The notes under the pieces are model-generated. The model saw only the letters and a list, made by a program, of their open reading frames with translations, made no database searches and had not been told where the DNA came from. A stretch of 64,000 bases of DNA from Istiophorus platypterus (taxonomy: Eukaryota > Chordata > Actinopteri > Istiophoriformes > Istiophoridae). The position numbers and the translations under genes were made by a program. Shown here piece after piece: positions 12,079 to 25,251 of the stretch. Where the stretch lies: the NCBI GenBank assembly GCA_016859345.1, contig CM029126.1, positions 3,554,001-3,618,000 on the forward strand, written 5' to 3'. How positions within the stretch are numbered: position 1 is the stretch's first letter; every line of letters starts with the position of its first letter.

Positions 12079-14003
12079 TGACAGTGTCTAGGTCCAAGTA
12101 CCAACAGACCCCATACAAAATAAAAAAAAAAGGAAACAAATGCTACAAACTTCCAAAGAACAGAGATAACTTCCATCTACACAAAACGGCTCCTTAAAAA
12201 TACATTACCATTAACACAAAAAAGTATTGATTAAAGATAATATATGTAAGGGGATTCCCGTCATATTTAAGTGATATTACATAACAAGCCTGGTAAGATG
12301 TTGAATGGGAAAGGAGGGCGCAATGAATGAGAGTCAACAACTGTATGTGTGTGGGTGTGTTTTCTTCTTCTGACAGACTGGGAGAAGAGGGCAACAGTCA
12401 GTGATGCAGCAGTCATGTGGGCAGGAAAAAAAAAGTAAAATTAAAAAAGAGAAAGGAACAAGAGGTAGCGAAGGGGTGCGCAGAGAGGTAGCAGATAGCA
12501 AGAAGAGGATTTCTAGAAGAGGTAGCTAGCGGATGAACGAGGAAGAGGTAGCAGAGATACTAACAGTGCTAGCAAAGGCGGGACAGCAGTGGTTTGGGTT
12601 AAGACTTCACATTAAAAACAACCTTATTGCGCTTATTGTTAACCTGTGTGTCGACTTTGGAAAATATGCAAGATAGCAAACATGCTATGTATTTTTTAGT
12701 GACGTTAGAAATGAGCAAAGTGAGTAGGAACCAGCGAAAAGCCAATCAAATTCAGATGACTGAACCTTTTATCGTCAGAGTATTTAACCTCTTTTTGAAG
12801 TTTACATACATTTTCACTTGAGGATGTTAATGGTAAATGTATGAAGCTAATTTAAGTCACAAGTTCAAGGGAACTGAACTACAAATATGTAGTATGTGTT
12901 TTAAATAGTTGTGTAGGGATGAAAACATCTGATTACTTGGAAAAAAATGGAGTCAGTAGGTCCTTTAGCAGCTGATGGGGAGCTTTCGATTATGTTGGCC
13001 ATTCTTCCTCAGCAGTTGTCATGCAAATTGTGTCTGGTAAAAAAAAAAGCCTGGAGCTGTTGATTGCGACGCAGATGATCATCTTGAGTAGACAATGACT
13101 TCTAAGGATGCATGGTTTTTACAATGCTCTGGAAAGTGGAAATCTGAATATCTACAAATCAAGGACAACTGGGCAACTGCACCTGCTGGCACATGACCAA
13201 GAGCTCCAGAACATACACTAACAGACCCTGTGGTGAGACTGTTGAGCCAACTGCAGTTTCCAAGGTCAATTTTTTTTTTCAGTCACCACTTTTAAGCCAC
13301 TATGGACAAACAGTCCTTTAAATTCTCAGAAAATGGAAATTTTAACATCTACAATTTTTATGACAGCTGCTGAGGAATGTCTGATAAATCTCAATCAATT
13401 ACTTAACAGGAAATTTAGATGTTCAATTATTTGATTATTAGGAGGAAAAAAAATAGGCAAAAATATCTGCTGGTTCCATCTTTAAATATATGGATTTGCT
13501 GCTTTTCTCTGTTTGATAACTGCTTGTTAGACAAGACCAGCACTCTGAAGATGTCATTTTGGCTTCTTGTAAACTAAGAAAAACATTTTTTAAAATATTT
13601 ACTGACATTTTATTGTCTAGCGGATTAACCTATAATGTGAATAAATATGGGTACAACCAACAATCTTTTTTTGATTAATCTCAGAATATTTTAGGGCAAC
13701 AAAATGTCAAGAAATAGTTAAAAGCGTTGTTGAAACCTTTTTAATCCATCTTCAAATATCTTGTTTTATCTGACCAACAGTCCAAAACCCAAAGATATTG
13801 AACTATTATACTGTACAAAGAAAACCAGCAAATATTCACATTTGAGATGCTAGAACCACAGACTTGTTGGCATTTTTTTCCTGAAAAATGACTAAATCAG
13901 CAAACAGATTACAAAAATTGTTGCAGATTAACTTTCTAATCCGTTACTACTTTCAGCACGATGAGTAAAAGTTCAGTGGTTGTTCCCCCTGTTTACGTAC
14001 TGT

Positions 14004-14009
14004 TTTATT
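14004..14009 (-). promoter_or_regulatory. smarcc1: candidate polyadenylation signal for smarcc1
   Basis: AATAAA on the minus strand, about 2.57 kb past the smarcc1 stop, which would give a 3' UTR of ordinary vertebrate length. Transcript ends were not available to confirm it. Confidence 0.35.
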
Positions 14010-14464
14010 TAATGGAACATCACAGGACACAGGATTTCAGGACAAAACTGTGAAATAGTGATCACTTCTCATTGGTAGCCCAGTTTTTTTTTTTTGTTTG
14101 TTTGTTTTTTTCAGTGTGCAGACCACAAACAGGTTTATACACAGGAAAGAGGATATTGCTAAGTTTTTACTGTGGCTAGTGGCTGAAAAGCAAAGTCAGT
14201 GCGTGGCAAGGAGTGTGTGAGGTGAGGTTTAGCGAGGTAGGCAGCACTAGAGGCATTAGGAAAATTTTCAGCAGAGGTGGCAGGGGTCAGGTGGGGGTGG
14301 GGGGTTATTAGCTACAGTATCAGCACCTAAGAACATCTACAAGCCCACCGCGCCGAGGAAGAGCGTCGTTCAGGTTCTGATGTTTCAGTCGAGCCGCATC
14401 ACAGCGTCTCCCTCTCTGTATAGGCTGTGTGAAGGTCAGCAGGAGATTATATGTATGCGTGTGT

Positions 14465-14468
<4 letters not shown>

Positions 14469-14505
<37 letters not shown>
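14469..14505. repeat. (GT)n microsatellite
   Basis: GT tract of about 37 bases within the presumed smarcc1 3' UTR region. Confidence 0.95.
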
Positions 14506-14506
<1 letters not shown>

Positions 14507-15861
14507 CTGTCCAGTGCTTTGTGGCAGGGTCTGGCCAAGTCGGTGTGTGCACGCAGCCTCCAGTGTGAGCCTCAGCTTAGCTTACATTTCTGTGAGTGTG
14601 TGTGTGGGTTACAGTGCTGTGGTTGGTGTGACAGAAGGCGTGAGTGATGGTGTGTTTCGCCGTCCTTCCTCTGATGCTTTGACTGACACCCACTTTAATT
14701 AAGGCTTAAAAAAAAAAAAAAAAAAAAAAAGACGCCTGCCTATACTCTGTATTTTCCTTAGTGTCAAAAGACTCAAACCGACCATGAATTCATCCTACAA
14801 ACAAATATTTCCCGATAGAAATTATTCTTCTGAGTCACAGATGCTCCATTTATATCCAAAAACTAATAAAAATACACCAGTTAGCCACAAAGTTGCACTG
14901 GGATACATGTTCCTTCATCACTGTGAACACAGGCACTTTAGTTCATTTTGACTCAGTTCCACAAACACCAGTAGAGCAACAAAAAATTTATATTAATCCT
15001 CATCCGAAAACAGCCTGAACAAATGTGCCATCTCTTCCCATTTCAGTCATGTTTGCTAAAAGCGTCAGTGCCCTGCTGTTTTAGCGAATTCAGCCTTTTT
15101 AAAACAATGAAATTATGCATTTCTGAGCCCTATTTAAAGATTTAAGTCTATAGAAGCAGCAACAAAAGGGCTCTGGGCTGAGAGCCACATACAAAAATGG
15201 TCTGTGTCTTTTCAATAGTAAGAAACATAGTTCCCTAACACACTGCTGGTTTGAGCATTTACATCAGGTTTGTTGACATTAAGAAAAACATAGAATAAAG
15301 TCAGTTGTATTCTTCATTAAGAATAAAAAGAAAGTGTCCCATTCCCTGACTCAAAGATGGAAACCAGTTGAGTGAGTGAGAAATTTTTACGGACGCCATC
15401 TTTGTTTGGGTCAAGGACTGGAGACAGACATGAATCAGATTAGAGAACTACTAAAATGCACTTTCAGCGTTAATTTTTGTAGCTAAGAAACAGAAAGTCT
15501 TCAACCTGTCAAATTTCGGTTTCTTTCCTCGCTTTTCCTGTTTGAAACTTTTTTTTGTTTTTGACTTAATATCATATTGCTGTAACTCAGCTTAATCATT
15601 AATTACTTACGCGGGGTACAAACTCATCAGAGGAAACAGACGAGCGAACCGCCACCAAACTACACACACAAACACACACATTCACAGACACACACACAAA
15701 CACACACAAAAACTACAGTGTATCGTTTAAAGAGGAGCGAGAGGTAGATACTCGACAAGACAAGAGTGAGGGCAGGCTGGGTCCCCTTCTGTGTGTGTGT
15801 TTTAATCATATTATTGTCTGGATCACTTGTGTTTGTGTGTGTTACAGCTCGGGTTGCTTAG

Positions 15862-15866
<5 letters not shown>

Positions 15867-15909
<43 letters not shown>
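15867..15909. repeat. (AC)n microsatellite, left arm of complementary pair
   Basis: Pure AC tract of 43 bases in the presumed smarcc1 3' UTR. A complementary GT tract follows 85 bases later. Confidence 0.95.
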
Positions 15910-15912
<3 letters not shown>

Positions 15913-15993
15913 CCCTGCGTGTCTGACCAGCCATCTGGTCTCACTAGGTCCCTCTAGTGATTGGCTTGGCTAGAGAGGCACCAGACAAGAGGT

Positions 15994-15994
<1 letters not shown>

Positions 15995-16051
<57 letters not shown>
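15995..16051. repeat. (GT)n microsatellite, right arm of complementary pair
   Basis: Pure GT tract of about 57 bases. With the AC tract at 15867-15909 it forms an imperfect-register inverted repeat, able to fold into a long AC/GU duplex if transcribed. Confidence 0.95.
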
Positions 16052-16052
<1 letters not shown>

Positions 16053-16578
16053 AAGAGAGACGGGGAGGGGGGCAGGGTTACAGTGTCATTTAAAACAGCA
16101 TTGGGAAGAGAAAAAGGTGGAGACAGAGATTTTTTTTATCTCCTCCATCTCCTTGTTTTGTTTTCTGTACAGAGTCACTCTCTCCAGCCTCCATCTGGCC
16201 CAACAGAGCAGGAAACAGTGTTTATTACTAGACGACCCTTGCCGCTGTGCCCTGAGAGGAAGTCTAGATGTGTATGTGTGTGTATGTGTGTGTGTGTGTA
16301 AATCTCGGTTACCCTTGCCACTGAACCCTGAGGTTGTGAGCGAGAGAGTGTGTATGTGTATGTGTGTCCTGTGATTTTATGGTAGTTTATGGTAGTTTTG
16401 AGTGTTGAGGGGGGAAAAAAAAAAAGAAAAAAAAACAACAAAAAAAAAAACGAGCCAGTAGCAAAGGCCATCAAAAAGGGGGCTGAGATAGAGTTAGTTT
16501 TGTGTGTGTGCTTTTGTTTGCTTGTTTCTGTATGTGATTGTGTGAGTGTGTGAGAGTGTGTGTGTGTGTGTGTAAGTC

Positions 16579-19500
16579 TTAGTTGTCGGCCACTCGTCCA
16601 CTTGGGGGTGCTGCAGGACCCACTGGAGCTGGAGGCATGGCCTCAGGCTGTGCAGGTGCTGGACCAGGATCTGGAAGGAGAATGATGCAGGTTTTAGAGC
16701 AAGAAAGAGGCACTTGTTCCTGACCTGGGGGGGGGGTTACTGTACAGTACTGTTATAAAAACAGATCTGCTTTGGACAAAGAAGCCACAATTTGTGGAAT
16801 TTAAACTGTATGTGGAATCACAGGATACTTGTTATTATTTAAATAAAGAGGATTGTATTAGTTGTCTTTGTTAATTGACATGTTCTATTAGAGATTATGT
16901 TAGTCTCAATTTCTCCTTCATCGGCTAATGCTGCCCCCATTAGATGTTATGAGGTCAAATCTACTGGGTTTTAAATGTATGTCTTTCCATTGTTATCTAC
17001 ATGAGGTTAAAAAAAAATCATGTACAAGTTTTGATGTATACTATCAAAGGGAAACTTCAACTTCAGTGCCCAAAAAAAACAGAATCAAGTTCTTAAATTC
17101 ATTTAGAAAAATCTGAGAAAATGGAGACACAAGCAAGAGTGTAAAACTGCGTTTTTGCAGGGGAGTCGTCGGGAGCGTAGCCCAGTTTCTCAGCTGTAAA
17201 TAGTGCATGGTTTGCAAAAGCTTTCTTACAACTAGAGAGAAACCAAACCGCTGCCAAAAGCAAATTTATAGAAGAATATGTAAATATTTTCTTCATATAA
17301 AAAGACATCCTCGCGCTGCTGCCTGATCTGAGCCACCACTTGGCTGCAAACTCAACAACATGGGAGAAAAATCAATGCTAACGACAAGCCCGGTGTGTGT
17401 GCGATGTGATGCTAATGAACAGCAGTGACCCAAGCGTTTGGCTGCAGCTGCCATTCAGGTAAATATCAGCTGTCAGCTCCTGGGTCTAAGTCGATGTTTG
17501 GATCGTCGGAAACAGTTTAAAGTTTGCTGCTTTTGGTGAATTAAACAGTTTACAAAACACGAAAAATAGATCAGCGTGAGTTTGTCTAATAATCTGATGT
17601 ATGCAAACATATAGTAAGTTACAGTGGAGCAGAGGGAGGTTTTTACTCACACATGCCGTTGGGAGCTCCAGGGTGGCGTGGGGGCATCATGGGAGGCATG
17701 CCGCCGGGAGGGGGGCCAGCAGAGGGTGGGCCGGGCATCATGCGTCCAGGCATCGGCTGGCCCGGTCCCATTGGTCCTGCGGCACAGAAAGTATAAAAAG
17801 GGACAAATCAGACGTGTGAAGATTTTTTTCTTTTAAACTACTACAATACTATGAAATCTATACCTCTCTTTACCTCTCGTGGATGTTAAATGTCATCAAC
17901 TGTTTTCCCAATGTTACACATTAGATCAGACAAATTTCTGTAAACATACAACAATCACGCAACCAAAGCTCTCAAGTATAATTCAGCAGGAAACATTCAT
18001 TTGTGAGACAGAATCTGATAAAACGATCGCAATACAAACTCTTAACCACGGTCAATATCACTCAAAGGCAATAATTAACGCAAAACTTGTAATAGTAAAT
18101 TATCTCCTAATACTTACATTACAGAAGTTTCTTAAATATGAATCCCAGATTCTTTTGTTTTCCACAAAAGTTGATTTAAGATAATTACCTGAAAAAAATC
18201 ACTTGAACTCAGCAGCGATCAACAAAATGATTTTTGTCTCTTTTTATTTTGTGTTTGTCTCTCACCTGTCTGTCCTGGGTGGTGGGGGGCCATTGGGTGG
18301 TGCCCCATTGGAGGGTAGCCAGGATGCATGGCAGCACCCGGCGGTGGCCCTCCGTGGTGTGGTGGGGGAGCTCCATGGTGAGGGGGTGGTCCTCCGTGGT
18401 GCGGTGGTGGTCCTCCGGGGTGCATGCCTGATTGAGGAGGCCCTGCATGGGGTCCAGATCCAGAGGCCTGTCCCTGCCCTTGGGCCTGGGCGGCTGCCGC
18501 TGCAGCAGCGGCGGCGGCGGCGGCGGCAGCCTGCTGCTCCATCTGTTGCCTCGCCTTCATCTCAGCATATTTGAGCTGCTCCATGTGGAAAGCCTGGCGC
18601 TCGGTGAGCAGCTGCTGCCGCTGAAGCTCCAGCTGCACAGAGACACAATGATTGGATGAAGAGATTTTTTTATGATTAGGACCAAAAACATCAAGAAAGA
18701 CTGGCAGCCGAACAACAACAACTGGTGGGTGAGTTGGTCGGCAGCATGGGTCACTGGCTGTCATTACCCAAACTGAAATTGAATATGACTATTAACCTTA
18801 TTTAATCCTTTAAAAATTGGTATAAAAAACTGTAAAAGGAGTTTTATGGAGTTTCCCTCGCCCTCCTTATCTTCTATTATTATGAGAACACTTATTTTCT
18901 TTGGCTCTTAAAGACAGAGAGAATTTTATAAATAAGACGTTACGTGTGACAAATTCTTATCAACTGGGGATGTGAGGTTGGATGAATTTGCAAGAATTAG
19001 CATTGAATGTCATCATTCGATATAAAGGGGTTATATTTCAAATGAATGTTTGTGTTCAAACTAGACCTGGTGAGAGACTGAATAATTTGCACTCAGTTGC
19101 CAGTTTATCAGGTAAAACCGGCTAAAATTAATGCAGTCCAAAGCCATATTAATTTGTTTCAAGTCTACATCACTCTGCAATTACACAGCCAAACCGTGGC
19201 AGCGTGTATCTGCCACTGTGTCGAAGTTTCTTCATCGATGTTTTCCATGAGTTTGTTGGTGCACTCAGAAATATGGCAACTAAAAAACTGAGCGGATCTC
19301 TATGGAGTCGGAGCTGATAGATGCTGTACAGAAGTTTAGTTTTCCTGAGTTTACTGCAACACAGAAACGAGAGTCGGAACAGCGATGAAGGAGGAGAAGC
19401 CGGAAATGCAATGCTACCAAGCCGACTGATCACAGCTCTTGCGGTCTACGTCACACTGATGCGTATTAACTTTTTTTCGGAGATGCACATCAGGCTACGT

Positions 19501-22500
19501 TGTAGGGTTCGATACAGAAGCATAAATTGGTGTTTAATACAACAGTCCTGCAATAAATCCTCCCCTCATGAAGGTTACAATGTTTAGATTTTTTGAAACT
19601 GTTTGAGAATTGCTGAGTCGACTGTACGATAATTTAACTGTATAATCCACAGACAGTTGCCAGTGTCTTGTATTAGTGTAACAGGCAGCAGAAGGTTGGG
19701 AGGTGGATCTTTAAAACCTTGGACATATAAACCAAATTTATCTGCATGGCTGGAGCCCGCTAGGGAAAAGTAACTTGGCTGAACTGAGTCTTTCAACACT
19801 TTCTAAAGCTAAAAAGGAGACAATCTTCACAGTTGTGTGAACATGTTCCTTCAGAGCTCTATGACAATATTCTTTAAGAGGACAAGAGCGCAGCACGTCC
19901 GTGCACTTCAGAGGCACAGACTCTCTGTAAATCTGTCTCGTTTCTCTTTACTGTTCCATGTGGATCTTTGTTTTCACTCTAGAAGCTCAGTGTTTTACAG
20001 CCTGTGGCAGCGGCAGAGGGTTCAGTTTCCCTCCAGTCGTCAGAAAGCTTATGCAAACCACGGTCCTTTTCATGCACTATTTACAGCTGCGAAACTGGGC
20101 TACGCTCCCGATGCTTCCTCTGCATAAACACAGTTTTACACTCTCGCTCGCGTATCCGGGGATCGTCCAGGAGCAGAACACACACAGCCGAGAGCTTTTC
20201 ATTTGCCCTTTAGAGGCAGGTAACAGTTTTACTTGCCTATGACCAGTGTGCCCTGAAAAAAGTTTTATTTTCGATTCAGTTCACTAACAAAGAGGTAATT
20301 CTGTGTCTCCTCTTTGGTCTCCGTGGAGGATTTGGATAAAGTGGGAAGCAACTTGTTTATTGGCCAACTGACAGATGAATTTCAAATATTTGCTGGGCAG
20401 TTATTTAAGTTTCCCTGGCAGATGTTTGTACCTTTAACAATATGGCACCAGTGGGGCGTCGTGGGGAAGGTCAGACGTTCAACCTCACAACATTAACACT
20501 ATAGGAACATAACCAGGAAAATAAATGGTTCTGAGAAATGTTTGTTTTGGTTTAGTATCTTTTTTTTTGGGGGGGGGTGATGTGTTGCATGGAACTGGCC
20601 CTTCTCAGAAGTTAGACACACATTCTTAAATATGCATTATCAGCATAACAAGATGTAAAACATGGTTTTAAAATGTGCTTCAATAGTGGAAAAAGCAAGA
20701 GCTAATAATACTGCTAAAACAGATTAAATAAAGATTTAACTTACCATTCAAACTAGCAAATTAACATACATGACAGTGATAATGTGTGAGATGCCCTGAC
20801 AACCAGGATCAAAGACTTGAAATACTCAATCTGATGGTTACCCTCCTGTTCAGTGAACAGGGTCTGGTTTCCAATAGCCTCTTCCATTTTACATCCATTA
20901 GCAAAACACCTGAAATTATTAAAATAATCTATTATTGAACCTTTAACCTCTCCCTGCAGTTTTTATGAGCCCAGAGTATTAAATACACACATTCAGGCAA
21001 CACAGGTAAACTTCCCGTATTTTGCCATTGCTACCTGTTTCTTTTTGCTGGTTAAATTAATTAAGTTAAACCTCAGCAGTAGCAGTTAACTCATGTTCCA
21101 CAGCGGCTAAAATGAAACACTTGACCCTCGTCTGGGTTAAGTGCTCTCTGCACACTGGTTTCTATATTTGACCAAAGATCTTTTTTTCTTTGAGGAAGAC
21201 AAAGCCTCGCTCTGAAAATCTGCTCTTCGACTGCCAAGCGGACAGCGTGTTCTGTAGTTCAACACATCTCTGGAGAAAGGAATGTATCTGATTGCGCAAG
21301 TCATTTACAGGTGAATCCCCCGTTAAATTTTAATTTATGTATCAATAATTTAAGATGACCAACTTCAAGCTCTAGTTAATGGAATAAAGGTGTAAAAGTA
21401 TGTCGGGTACAGATGTGTAAGCCAGATTTTTAATTGGCCTTTCATATCCTGCAAAGTTGTGTGTGATGTCCTCATTTTTTCACGTCACTAATGTCAAATC
21501 CTAATAAAATGATCAACTGAGCAGTTGTTAAAATGAAATGCAAACAGCAGCGCACGGTGTGATCTTCCCTCTCTGGTAATTATGATACTCAACCATCAGA
21601 GTGAGGAATCAAATGCGGGCAGCCTGTAAACATTTCTTGTTCAGTCATATTTAAATTTACCCTTTAGTGAGTGGGTGCTACTACAAACTGCAGGATGAGC
21701 TAATGTTAACAGACCATCTTCATTATTGATAGCCACAGCTGAGAGCCCTTAATAAGTATGTGGTGAATATGAGTGCATGCAATAAATAATTAATACTGTA
21801 CTCTCCTCGTTGCGGTGGGGCCATGACTGACCATTAAAATCCACAATTAATCTCAAGTTTTGATTTTCAGAGAGCAAACATCTTTTTTTTTTTTTTTTTT
21901 TTTTTAAATAAAGACTCACTGCTTCTTTCTCCCGGTCCATGATGGTCTCCAGCTCCTCGAAGTGCCTCAGCTTGATCTCCAGCTTCTTCATCTGGGTCTC
22001 CACCAGCAGGGCGACCAGGGACTTGATCTTCCTCTCTTCCACTGCCGCCAAGTGCTGAAAAGATGAAGATGCAGGGAGACCAAAAAAAAAACAAACAGTC
22101 GAACCCAATGACTTATGCAAAGTTTCCAAAAATAAAAACCAATGTGAGCGTTGGCAAACCAGACTTTGCTAAGGTGTGTGTTCACTGTGGTTCAGTCTCA
22201 CCTTGGCCTTGGTGGCAGCAGATGCCAGGGCAGCGGCAGCCGCTGTGGCGATATTTCCCTCGCCGATGTCGTGCTCCAGCTTCTTCCTCTTGTCCTCTCC
22301 CTCCTCCGTCACAGCCTTCTCCTCTTTCTCCTTCTCCTGCTCTGACGACGACGTCTCCATGGCATCCTCTTTGTCCTTGTCTGACGGTGACGGAGACAGA
22401 GACAGATATTTAAACAGCTGTCGAGTGTTTTCTGAATACCAGCATCAACAGATAGAAAAACATCCTTCTGCACTGCTGTGCAGAGGTTTTAGAGGACAAG

Positions 22501-25182
22501 TGCGTTGAATAAGTTTCACAGAACAACATTCAGGAAATGTTAGCAAAAACCAAGTAACCCCTAACAATGATATATAATATATAAGGAGTAAAGCTGAAGC
22601 AACTAATTGATCAATCATTTGGTCGATAAAAATAACCTGCAACAATTCTGAGTTATTTAAGTAATTTTTTTCAAGTAAGAAAAAAAAAAAAGCCAACCCC
22701 TCCCAATATCCAGCCTCTTAGCGAGAGGATTTCCTGCTTGTTTTGGTCGAACTTTGTAGTAAACTAAAAGTTTTCAGGTTGGGGACTATTTATCGGAAAT
22801 AACAAGCAATTTGATGACATAACCCTGGCTCTATGAAGTGGCAATTTTTATAATTGTTGGGTTACTCGATTTTAAAAGTAATATTTGCTGCTTAGTTAAG
22901 CGCTGACGGCTCAAGATGTAATGATGCTGATATTCTAGTTGCGATCTTAGGCACTGAAAGTGTTTGAGACATTTTCGTATATCTTGTCATCACTCTCATT
23001 GTTACCTGCTGGAGCCGTCTTGGCCTCCCTTCCTTCCTCCGCCTCCTCCTCGCGCTCCGCTGCCTCCGTTCCTTCCTTCTTCACCTTCTCTGTGGCCTCC
23101 GCCTTGTCACTCTTCTCTGCAGACTCACTGGGCTTCTCCGCCTCATCCTTCAGCTCCGCCTGAGAGATTAAGACACAGGCAAATGATAATTAGTGGAAGT
23201 AGGGACAAGGGCCTAGGTTACAAGTCTGACTTTGAGATCTAACTGAATGTAGGAATTAGTGTCGGGAGCTGCTAAGCAGCAAAATTTAAAAAATGAGTTG
23301 TATCCCTTTTAACTGAACCCTTTTAACTTAAGAAAAAAAACCCCACACAAATAGATATCAAATGGCGGAAGAACTTTCAAATGTGACCTACAAACAGTAG
23401 GTCATTCTTCTGCTAAATGCTGTGAGTGGTCAGGGAATAATGGGTCTGGTCGTGACCCCGCTCATGTTTTTTTGGGGGCAATCACTGTGATTTGGACAAA
23501 GTGTCTGACACTGGTTAATGGACGCTAATGAGGAGGCAATCAGCTGCTGCGCCACCCGGCAGAGCGAGGACAATGTGAACGGTAGGAAACGCCATTAAAT
23601 TCACCCGCCGGTCTTTTCCGAAGCAAAGGACACGGTCCAAATGTGGATGAGTGGAAATATTAACTTTAAACACCAAGCTACAGACATGAATATTAATGAG
23701 AGTGGGCAAAAAACAACAACACAATAAATTTGCTCCGTACCTGACTGATGCATTAAAATAAATTTCTCTAACCGCTGGTTGATGTACAGATCAAAGCGCA
23801 GAGTTTGTCAGAATAAGAGCAAATGATTTATAGCCGTTTTTTAAAGGTACAGCACAATATTTTAAGTGTGACAGTTTTTGAACATTGTCGCAATTATTCG
23901 AGACAATGAGTCCTGACATTTTGAGGGAGAAAGTCTTGACACTTTTTTAGCTACATTTAAAGTTCTAATGTGACATTTAATGATGGAGTCCAAACCGGTG
24001 CAAGTTTGTAACGTAACACTGTAATAAAAGAACAGACTTGGATGAGTCTGGTGATATATATGTTTGTTTTTTTTTAATTTGTCATCACATCCAATGAAAA
24101 GACTAAGGACTCTGTCTGCAGCCAAAGCCAAAAACACCTTATTCCTCTGAGCCACAGATTATCCAGTGTTTTCCAAAAACTATTAAAAACACATCAGCAA
24201 ACCACACTGTTACACTGGGAGACATGTTCCTTCATTACCATGAACACATTCACACACGCAAAAACACACTGTAGTTTACTTTGTCACAATCCCACACATT
24301 AAACACTGTCCTGCTGCTAGAAATACTCACTAGAGAACCAAAATGTGTGTTAATCCACTGCTGAAAACAGTCTCCAACAAATACACAAAGTTTCTTCTGT
24401 TTGAATAACATTTGCTAAACACAGTGTTTTATAACCTTGTTTTTTCTCGAACGTATATTTTTTAATAGACTTATGTCTTTCAGTAGGATGCAAAGGGCTT
24501 GGGTCTGAGACAGGATAGGAAAGTCAGAAAGTTTACCACTAATCTATACATAAATCTCTGCATGGGATTTGTTGACAAAGAGAAAAATATAATTTATTTC
24601 CAGCCTCTTCCTTTGCAGAGGTTTCCATTAAGCATTTCATTACCATATAAAAACAGATGGGGTGAAAATAAATTAAAAAAGATGGAAGATCTAGAAAAGA
24701 TGGTTGTTACCTTATCAGCTTGCTGGGAGTCTGTGTCAGTGTCCATCTTTTCCGGCTCTGTGGTTTCTGCAAGTGACAGAGAAATGAACAATAATTATGT
24801 CACAGAAAATAAACCGATCAAGAAGGTTACAAATTTTGTGTGACAGCCTTGATTTTAATTGCAACTAATCTGTCCCCTATGAATTGTTTTTTTCTGCAAG
24901 TAAGGAAAGAAACAAGGTGAGATTGTGTTCATGGATGTATAAACACAAAGACAGATTACACAACGCATTCAACACATGTGATACAAGAGTAACAGAATCA
25001 TCATCCCATTGTTAAGTAAAATGCATCTGTTGATACTCTGAGCTAAACACCATCGAAAGTGAGTGTTTGAGTGAAGGACATTCCGGGGAGGAAATTAAGG
25101 TCAAAAGCACTTTAAGCAGACGGGCCCGTGGGGAACGCTGCAAAGTATGAGTGAGCTTTTGCAACAGCCCCTCACAAATGAC

Positions 25183-25251
<69 letters not shown>

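Larger units (their letters stand above)
18266..22380 (-). other. smarcc1: smarcc1 exons 24-26: coiled coil, poly-Ala and Pro/His tail
   Basis: Exon 24 (22380-22202) encodes an acidic Glu/Lys stretch, then an Ala-rich ATAAAAALASAATKAK helix. Exon 25 (22054-21920) encodes the family's highly conserved helix starting HLAAVEERKIKSLVALL. Exon 26 (18632-18266) continues the coiled coil (LELQRQQLLTERQAFHMEQL), then has a 14-Ala run at 18489-18530 and three G(G/A)PPPHH repeats. Intron 25 is long (about 3.3 kb) and carries transposon remnants. Confidence 0.88.

Noticed and set aside
14429..14702. Cys/Val-rich open frames over GT repeats
   Set aside because: They are translations of microsatellite sequence. 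The same holds for frames at 15957-16374, 25012-25245 and 37603-38032.
22960..23242. Ser/Pro-rich plus-strand frames
   Set aside because: They are antisense to smarcc1 exon 23, whose Glu/Lys-rich reading is in phase with its neighbours.
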